Source: Actinophytocola sp963727495 (GTDB lineage Bacteria; Actinomycetota; Actinomycetes; Mycobacteriales; Pseudonocardiaceae). Taken from it: 64,000 nt of DNA. Location of the stretch: contig CAVSGQ010000006.1 of the NCBI GenBank assembly GCA_963727495.1, forward strand, positions 2,232,001-2,296,000. The letters are read 5' to 3'. Below are positions 58,343-64,000 of the stretch, piece after piece (the stretch's first letter is position 1; every line of letters starts with the position of its first letter). The position numbers and the translations under genes are program-made. The notes under the pieces were generated by a model. That model was not told where the DNA came from. It saw only the letters and a program-made list of their open reading frames with translations, and did not search any database.

Positions 58343-61117
58343 CCTACTACGCGGACTACGCGCCCGGCGCCGGGCGCCGCGCCCCCCGGGCGGCGCTGCA
58401 CTCCGACGCGCCGGCCATCGACCTGTCCGGAACCTGGCGGTTCCACCTGTCCTCCCGGGCGGACACCCCCGAGGACTTCGCGGCGCCGGACTTCGACGAC
58501 TCGGGCTGGCTGGTGCTGCCGGTGCCCTCGCACTGGCCGCTCTACGGGCACGGCGCACCGGCCTACACCAACGTCGCCTACCCGTTCCCGATCGACCCGC
58601 CACGCCCGCCCGAGCAGAACCCGACCGGCGACCACCGGCGCGTGATCGACCTGCCGGCCGGCTGGGCCGGCGCGGACGTGGTGCTGCGCTTCGACGGCGT
58701 CGAGTCGTGCGCGCGGGTGTGGCTCAACGGCACCGAGCTCGGGTTCTTCACCGGCAGCCGGCTGCCCACCGAGTTCGACGTCGGGCACCTGCTGCGGCCC
58801 GGCCGCAACGTGCTCGCGGTGCGGGTGCACCAGTGGTCGGCGGCCAGCTACCTCGAGGACCAGGACATGTGGTGGCTGCCGGGGATCTTCCGCGGCGTGA
58901 CGCTGCTGCGCAGGCCGGCCGAGCCGCTCGACGACGTGTTCGTGCACGCCGGCTACGACCACGCCACCGGGCTGGGCACGCTGCGGGTCGACGCCTCCGC
59001 GCCGGCGCTGGTCTCGGTCCCCGAGCTGGGCATCGACGGCCTGGCCACCGGCGAGGAGGCGAGCGTGGCCGTGGAGCCGTGGTCGGCCGAGTCGCCGCGG
59101 CTCTACGACGCCACGGTGTCGACGGCGGGGGAGACGGTGTCGCTGCGCGTCGGGTTCCGCACGGTGTCCATCGTGGACGGTGTGCTGCTGGTGAACGGCA
59201 CGCCGCTGGCGCTGCGCGGGGTCAACCGGCACGAGTTCCATCCCGACTTCGGCCGCGCGCTGCCCCACGAGACGATGCGCGCCGACGTGCTGGCGATGAA
59301 GCGGCACAACATCAACGCGGTCCGCACCAGCCACTACCCGCCCCATCCGGCGTTCCTCGACCTGTGCGACGAGCTGCGGCCTGTGGGTGGTCGACGAGTG
59401 CGACCTGGAGACGCACGGGTTCCTCTTCGCCGGGTGGCGGAACAACCCGTCCGACGTGTCGGAGTGGCGCGAGTCCTACCTGGACCGGATGCGGCGCACG
59501 GTGGAGCGGGACAAGAACCACCCGAGCGTCGTGCTGTGGTCGCTGGGCAACGAGAGCCACACCGGCGCGAACCTGGCCGCCACCGCGGCGTGGACCCGGG
59601 AGCGCGACCCGTCCCGGCCGGTCCACTACGAGGGCGACCACGAGTGCGCGTACGTGGACGTGCACAGCGAGATGTACGCCTCGCACCGCACGACCCGCGA
59701 GATCGGCGAGACTCCCGGGATGCCGTTCGTGCAGTGCGAGTACGCGCACGCGATGGGCAACGGGCCGGGCGGGCTCGCCGAGTACGTGGCGCTGTTCGAC
59801 CGCTACCCCCGCTGCGCGGGCGGGTTCGTGTGGGAGTGGATCGACCACGGGCTTCGGCACCCCCGCCTGGAGTACGCCTACGGCGGTGACTACGACGAGC
59901 CGTTGCACGACGGGAACTTCGTGATCGACGGCCTGGTCTTCCCCGACCGCACCCCCTCACCCGGGTTGCTGGACGTGAAGAAGGCCTACGAGCCGGTCCG
60001 GTTCGCCTTCGGCCCCGGCGCGGTGACCGTCACGCCGGTGCGCGGCGACCTCGCCGGGCTTCGTTTCGAGTGGACGGTCGAGCCGGGTGGCGGGTCCGGC
60101 GCGTTCGCGGTGCCGCCCGGCGGCGGAACGGTGGAGCTGCCCGCCGCCGGCGCGGACTCCCCGGACGGCGAGGCCTGGCTGACCGTGCGGGCCGTGCTCG
60201 CCGGGGACCTGCCGTGGGCGCCGGCCGGGCACGAGGTCGCCTGGGCGCAGCACCGCGTCGGCGTTCCGGCGCCGGCACCGGCGACCCTGCCCACCGCCCG
60301 TCCACATCGGACTCCCGACGGGTTCGCGGTGGGCCCGGCCGAGCTCGATCCGACCGGCCGGCTGCGGGCCTTCGGCGGGCAGCCGGCCGGCGGGCCGCGC
60401 CTGTCGCTGTGGCGCCCGCCGACCGACAACGACCGCATCGGCAGGCTGTACGAGACCTGGCTGGCGATGGGCCTGCACCGGCTGACCGAGCGGGTGGACG
60501 CGGTCGAGGCGGGTGAGGAGCTGGTGGTGCGCGCCCGGTCGGCCGCGGCGGCCACCGACCGCGGCGTGCGCGTCGCCTACCGGTGGGCGGCCGCGGGCGA
60601 CGCGGCCGCGCTGACCGTCGACCTCGAGCCGGAGGGCGAGTGGCCGGAGCCGATCGCCCGGCTGGCCGTGGTGTTCACGCTGCCCGCGACCATGGACCAC
60701 GTGCGCTGGTTCGGCCGCGGTCCCGGAGAGTCCTATCCGGACACCGGCATCGCGGCCCGGGTCGGCACGTTCCACGCGACGGTCGACGAGCTGCAGACGC
60801 CCTACATCCGGCCGCAGGAGAACGGCCGCCGTGCCGACGTCCGGTGGGTGAGGCTGACCGACTCGTCCGGTCGCGGGCTGAAGATCACCGGCGCGGTGCC
60901 GTTCGGCCTCACCGTCCGTCGCTGGCCGGACACCGAGCTGGGGACGGCCACCCACCGCAACGAGCTGGTCGCGGGGGACCACCTGGAGCTCGCCGTGGAC
61001 GTCGGCCAGCACGGCATCGGGACCGCCTCGTGCGGCCCGGGCACGCTCCCGGAATACGAGCTCTTCCTGAAAAAGACCGCTTTCACCGTATTGTTCGAGC
61101 CGATCGAGCCCGCCTGA
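58339..61117 (+). pseudogene. lacZ: GH2 beta-galactosidase, interrupted by one extra base
   Basis: A roughly 925-residue GH2 enzyme. The first frame carries the sugar-binding and Ig-like domains (FNxxG-type EDQDMWWLPGIFRGVTL), then LRGVNRHEFHPDFGRALPHETMRADVLAMKRHNINAVRTSHYPPHPAFLDLCDEL. Removing the C at about 59377 restores ELGLWVVDECDLETHGF. The second frame continues with WSLGNESHTGAN (acid/base Glu), QCEYAHAMGNGPGG (nucleophile Glu) and WEWIDHGL, then the large C-terminal beta-sandwich. Otherwise every motif is intact, so the break may be a sequencing error. GTG 58339 overlaps the epimerase stop. Confidence 0.9.
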
Positions 61118-61186
61118 GCCGTTCGGATTGTCGGCCGGCCGGAGGTCTGCGAGGATGCTGCTCTCGTCTCGACCAAGGAGTGTGCG

Positions 61187-61600
61187 ATGGCGTCTCGGCT
61201 CAACCCGTACATCAGCTTCGCCGGCAACGCCCGGCAGGCCATGGAGTTCTACAAGGACGTCTTCGGCGGCGATCTGGCGCTGAACACCTTCGGGGAGTTC
61301 GGCCAGCCGGACGCCCCGGAGGCCGACAAGATCATGCACGCGATGCTGGCGTGCGACAACGGTTTCACCCTCATGGGGGCGGACACGCCGCCCGGCATGG
61401 AGCACAACCCCGGCGACACCATCACGGTCAGCCTGAGCGGTGACGACGCGGCGGAGCTGCGCGGCTACTGGGAGAAGCTGTCCGCGGGCGGCAAGGTGTC
61501 GATGCCGCTGGAGAAGCAGATGTGGGGCGACGAGTTCGGCATGTGCGTCGACCAGTTCGGCGTGCCGTGGATGGTGAACATCGCCCAGCCGCAGGGCTGA
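61187..61600 (+). CDS. VOC-family (PhnB-like) protein
   Basis: A 137-residue two-module glyoxalase-fold protein. It opens LNPYISFAGNARQAMEFYKDVFGGDLALNTF, with GFTLMGADTPPG and the closing WGDEFGMCVDQFGVPWMVNI, typical of PhnB/YdcJ-type proteins. Residues that would bind a metal (His/Glu) are partly present; no reaction is assigned. ATG follows CAAGGAG. Convergent with the enolase-family gene, 9 bases between stops. Confidence 0.88.
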   Translation: MASRLNPYISFAGNARQAMEFYKDVFGGDLALNTFGEFGQPDAPEADKIMHAMLACDNGFTLMGADTPPGMEHNPGDTITVSLSGDDAAELRGYWEKLSAGGKVSMPLEKQMWGDEFGMCVDQFGVPWMVNIAQPQG

Positions 61601-61609
61601 CGGAGGTTC

Positions 61610-62860
61610 TCAGGGCGACTCGAGCCCGCCGTCCGGACGGCGGACCCGGGCCGCCCACCGCTCGTGCAGCCCGGTGACCGGCGGGTACCTCGCCGCCTGC
61701 TCCTCGTCCAGGTCGACGCCCCAGCCCGGTGACGGCGACGGGTACAGGTAGCCCTCGCGCGGCACCGGGCAGCCGGGGAACACCGACCGGGTCGCGTCGT
61801 CGTAGTGGTGCGCCTCCTGGATCCCGAACGCCGATGTGGTCACGTCCAGCGCGATGTTCGCCGCCACGCCGACGGGGGACACGTCGCCCGGGCCGTGCCA
61901 CGCGGTGCGGACGCCGGTCAGCTCGCACAGGGCCACCAGCTTCCGGCACGCGGACAGCCCGCCCACCGTGGACACGTGCACCCGCAGCAGGTCGACCGCG
62001 CCGGACCGGACCGCGCGGGCGGCGTCGGTGAGCGAGGAGAACTGCTCGCCCACGGCGATCGGGACCGGTGACGCCGCGGTCACCTCCGGCAGCCGGTCGT
62101 AGTGCTCCGGCGCCACCGGGTCCTCCAGGAAGAACAGCCGGTGGGGCTCCAGCGAGCGGGCGAGCACCACCGCCTGCTTCGGCGTCAGTCGCGAGTGGAC
62201 GTCGTGCAGCAGCTCGACACCGTCGCCGAGCACCGTGCGCGCCTGCGCGAACAGCGCGGGCGTCACCGCCAGGTAGCGGTTCACGTCCCAGCCGTCCGGG
62301 TACGGCGCGCGCGGGTACGCGCCCGGGGTGCCGGGCGCGCCGTAGGTGCCGACGCCCGGGCCGCCGGCCTGCAGGCGCACGTGCCGGCAGCCCGCCGAGA
62401 CCAGCGCGGAGGCGTGCTCGAGGGTCTCCTCGACGGTCGCGCCGGACGCGTGCAGGTAGACCTCGGCCGCCGCGCGCACCCGGCCGCCGAGCAGCTCGTA
62501 GACCGGCATCCCCGCGCGCTTCCCGGCGATGTCCCACAACGCCATGTCCACACCGGACAGCGCGTTGTTCAGCACCGGCCCGCCCCGCCAGTAGGACGAC
62601 AGGTGCACCATGCGGTTGATGTCCTCGATGTCGGCCGGGTGGCGGCCGATCAGCATCGGCGCGACGTGCGACTCGACCGTGGCCACCACCGCGTGGAACC
62701 GCTGGGTGAACGTGGCGCAGCCCAGGCCGTACAGCCCGGGGTCGGAGGTGTCGACGCGGACCACGACGAGCGGGATCCCCTCCGGCGCGGTCACGATCGC
62801 GCGCACGCCGGTGATCGACAGCGTGTCCCGCGCGGGCCACGGAGCCTGGGTCTCGTCCAT
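61610..62860 (-). CDS. Enolase-superfamily mandelate racemase / mannonate-dehydratase-like (RspA)
   Basis: A 416-residue TIM-barrel enzyme. Metal and catalytic residues are visible: HDVHSR (Asp and His of the ManD/RspA type), FLEDP (Glu), VGEQF (Glu) and HGPGDVSP, which carries the C-terminal His and Asp of ManD. It may dehydrate a sugar acid such as mannonate or gluconate; the subgroup has several specificities. The capping domain includes RHPADIEDINRMVHLSSYWRGGPVLNNALSGVDMALWDI. ATG 62860 (GTG 62863 is equivalent) has a weak ribosome site. Confidence 0.85.
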   Translation of the reverse strand: MDETQAPWPARDTLSITGVRAIVTAPEGIPLVVVRVDTSDPGLYGLGCATFTQRFHAVVATVESHVAPMLIGRHPADIEDINRMVHLSSYWRGGPVLNNALSGVDMALWDIAGKRAGMPVYELLGGRVRAAAEVYLHASGATVEETLEHASALVSAGCRHVRLQAGGPGVGTYGAPGTPGAYPRAPYPDGWDVNRYLAVTPALFAQARTVLGDGVELLHDVHSRLTPKQAVVLARSLEPHRLFFLEDPVAPEHYDRLPEVTAASPVPIAVGEQFSSLTDAARAVRSGAVDLLRVHVSTVGGLSACRKLVALCELTGVRTAWHGPGDVSPVGVAANIALDVTTSAFGIQEAHHYDDATRSVFPGCPVPREGYLYPSPSPGWGVDLDEEQAARYPPVTGLHERWAARVRRPDGGLESP

Positions 62861-62942
62861 CACGGGACCCAGGCTAACCCGGCAGCCGACCACGCCCCCC
62901 GACCCGCCTGGGCGGGCGTGTGGGCCGGGCTCGTTCCTCGAG

Positions 62943-64000
62943 TTAGCCGCCGTAGCCGGCGAAGATCCGGGTGAACTCCCAGTCCGACTGCGGCACGCCG
63001 CTGCAGGTGTCCGCGCCGCCGCCGCTGCACGGCCGGTCGCGGTTGACCGACCAGAACGTCAGCCGCGCCAGGTGGTGCTGGCCTGCGTAGGACAGCATCG
63101 TGCGGAAGTTGTCCGGCGTCACGACCTCACCCACGTCGGTGTTGCCGTTCATCGACGAGATCCCGATGTGCCGGTAGGCCTGGTCCTCGGCGTAGCCGTA
63201 GGCGTTGCGCACGGTGTTCTTCAGGCCCTCCGCCGCCTGCGTCGACAACCGGCCCATGTCCTGGCCGTTGCCGCCGAAGTCGAACGGCATGATCGTCCAC
63301 GAGTCGACGGTCAGCCCGGACGCCGCCGCCCGGTTGATCATCCCCGGGTCCGGCCCGTTCTGGCCGGTCCCGATCGTCACGTACACCATGAGTCCGGGGT
63401 TGTTCGCCCGGACCGTCCGCAGCGCGTCGATGGTGCGCTGCTGGACGGTCGGGCTGTCGTACGCCGACGCCTCGATGTCGATGTCGATCGCGGGCAGCCC
63501 GTAGGCGCTGATCACCCGCTGGTAGGCGTTCGCGAGCTCACCGGCCGAGGAGCAGGACTCCTCCAGCTTGTTGCCGCTCCACCCGCCGAACGACGGGATC
63601 ACGTTGCCGCCCGCGCCGCGCACGGCGTTGATCGTGTTCTGGTCCACGCCGCCGGTCAGCGGCCGCTGGCCGTCCCACAGCGGGTTGCAGTACCCGTTGG
63701 ACAGCACGAACGCGAGCGTGAACCACTTCACCCCGGTCTGCTGCATCACGGTCACCGGGTTCGGCGGGTCGCCCCACCCGTTGTAGAGGTAGGGCGCCAC
63801 CGCCATCACGCCCGGGCCCGGTCCGGGGCCGCCGCCCCCGACGGCCGGCGCGGTCCACTTCTGGTTCGCGGCGCCGGTGCAGGACCAGATCTGCAGCCGG
63901 GTGCCGTCGGCGGAGTTGTTGTCCGTGACGTCGAGGCACTTGTCGGCGGTGACGTTGACGATGTCGTGCGCCGCGGTGATCCGCCAGTTCTGCGCGCCGG
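62943..64000 (-). CDS. GH18 chitinase with ricin-type beta-trefoil lectin, cut at the window edge
   Basis: The frame is open to the last base, so the protein's start lies beyond the window. The N-terminal end shown is a ricin B-like trefoil: KCLDVTDNNSADGTRLQIWSCTGAANQKW with the QxW motif. A Gly/Pro linker (GGGGPGPGPG) leads to a GH18 barrel: VKWFTLAFVL, NVIPSFGGWSGN and the catalytic LPAIDIDIEAS (DxDxE). The C-terminus is VPQSDWEFTRIFAGYGG. It hydrolyses chitin or related polymers and is probably secreted, but the signal peptide is not in view. Confidence 0.92.
   Translation of the reverse strand, partial: GAQNWRITAAHDIVNVTADKCLDVTDNNSADGTRLQIWSCTGAANQKWTAPAVGGGGPGPGPGVMAVAPYLYNGWGDPPNPVTVMQQTGVKWFTLAFVLSNGYCNPLWDGQRPLTGGVDQNTINAVRGAGGNVIPSFGGWSGNKLEESCSSAGELANAYQRVISAYGLPAIDIDIEASAYDSPTVQQRTIDALRTVRANNPGLMVYVTIGTGQNGPDPGMINRAAASGLTVDSWTIMPFDFGGNGQDMGRLSTQAAEGLKNTVRNAYGYAEDQAYRHIGISSMNGNTDVGEVVTPDNFRTMLSYAGQHHLARLTFWSVNRDRPCSGGGADTCSGVPQSDWEFTRIFAGYGG

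Overview
The window is high-GC actinomycete DNA. Mycothiol-type thiol biochemistry, an iniBAC-like dynamin locus with a LuxR/STAND regulator, a glucosylglycerate hydrolase, a family 2B encapsulin operon, an Lsr2-like protein, an LCP cell-wall ligase and many TANNNT leaderless starts together suggest a Pseudonocardiaceae member such as Amycolatopsis. The genus is an inference, since no rRNA or other taxonomic marker is present.

Layout. 0-4.5 kb: bcp peroxiredoxin, a small lipoprotein, an odd type-I tRNA with a UAG anticodon, and a divergent HxlR / NmrA-F420-dehalogenase group. 4.7-7.1 kb: a less GC-rich island with an AbiE-like toxin-antitoxin pair. A near-perfect 36-bp inverted repeat sits just before its start codon, followed by a broken Schlafen/AlbA-type gene. 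7.2-15 kb: an HHxxxDG acyltransferase, a TetR/methyltransferase control region with tandem palindromes, a DsbA-like protein, exonuclease III, Crp and GNAT genes that read as one ORF after a one-base change, YciI, and an Lsr2 N-terminal domain without its DNA-binding half. 15.2-17.2 kb: flavin monooxygenase plus TetR.

17.3-27.3 kb is an ini (isoniazid-inducible-like) locus. Hsp70-like, LuxR/STAND and aldolase genes run leftward. IniB-, IniA- and IniC-like genes and DUF3618 run rightward. 27.4-38.5 kb holds a TetR and a second Baeyer-Villiger-type monooxygenase, an XRE regulator, an LCP ligase, a phospholipase A2-acyltransferase membrane fusion, a GGDEF cyclase, an MFS pump and a lysozyme-like/ESX-like protein. 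Tandem mini-ORFs with strong ribosome sites lie between the pump and the cyclase. 38.7-50 kb holds a degenerate condensation-domain protein, a partner-switching pair (STAS protein and a 1,058-residue hybrid kinase/phosphatase), a cysteine-desulfurase-like protein, an ECF sigma factor, a reductase, and a ROK regulator facing glucosylglycerate hydrolase across a perfect palindrome.

50-57 kb is a tightly packed leftward operon: two family 2B encapsulin shell proteins, an isoprenyl diphosphate synthase, DXS and two membrane proteins. The shell, the likely cargo and the precursor enzyme are translationally coupled or separated by only a few bases. 57.4-64 kb is carbohydrate metabolism: epimerase and beta-galactosidase, a VOC protein, a mannonate-dehydratase-like enolase and a GH18 chitinase cut by the window edge.

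Three otherwise intact genes (Crp, Hsp70-like, beta-galactosidase) each carry one single-base indel in a GC run, so sequence error should be excluded before reading them as pseudogenes or fusions.
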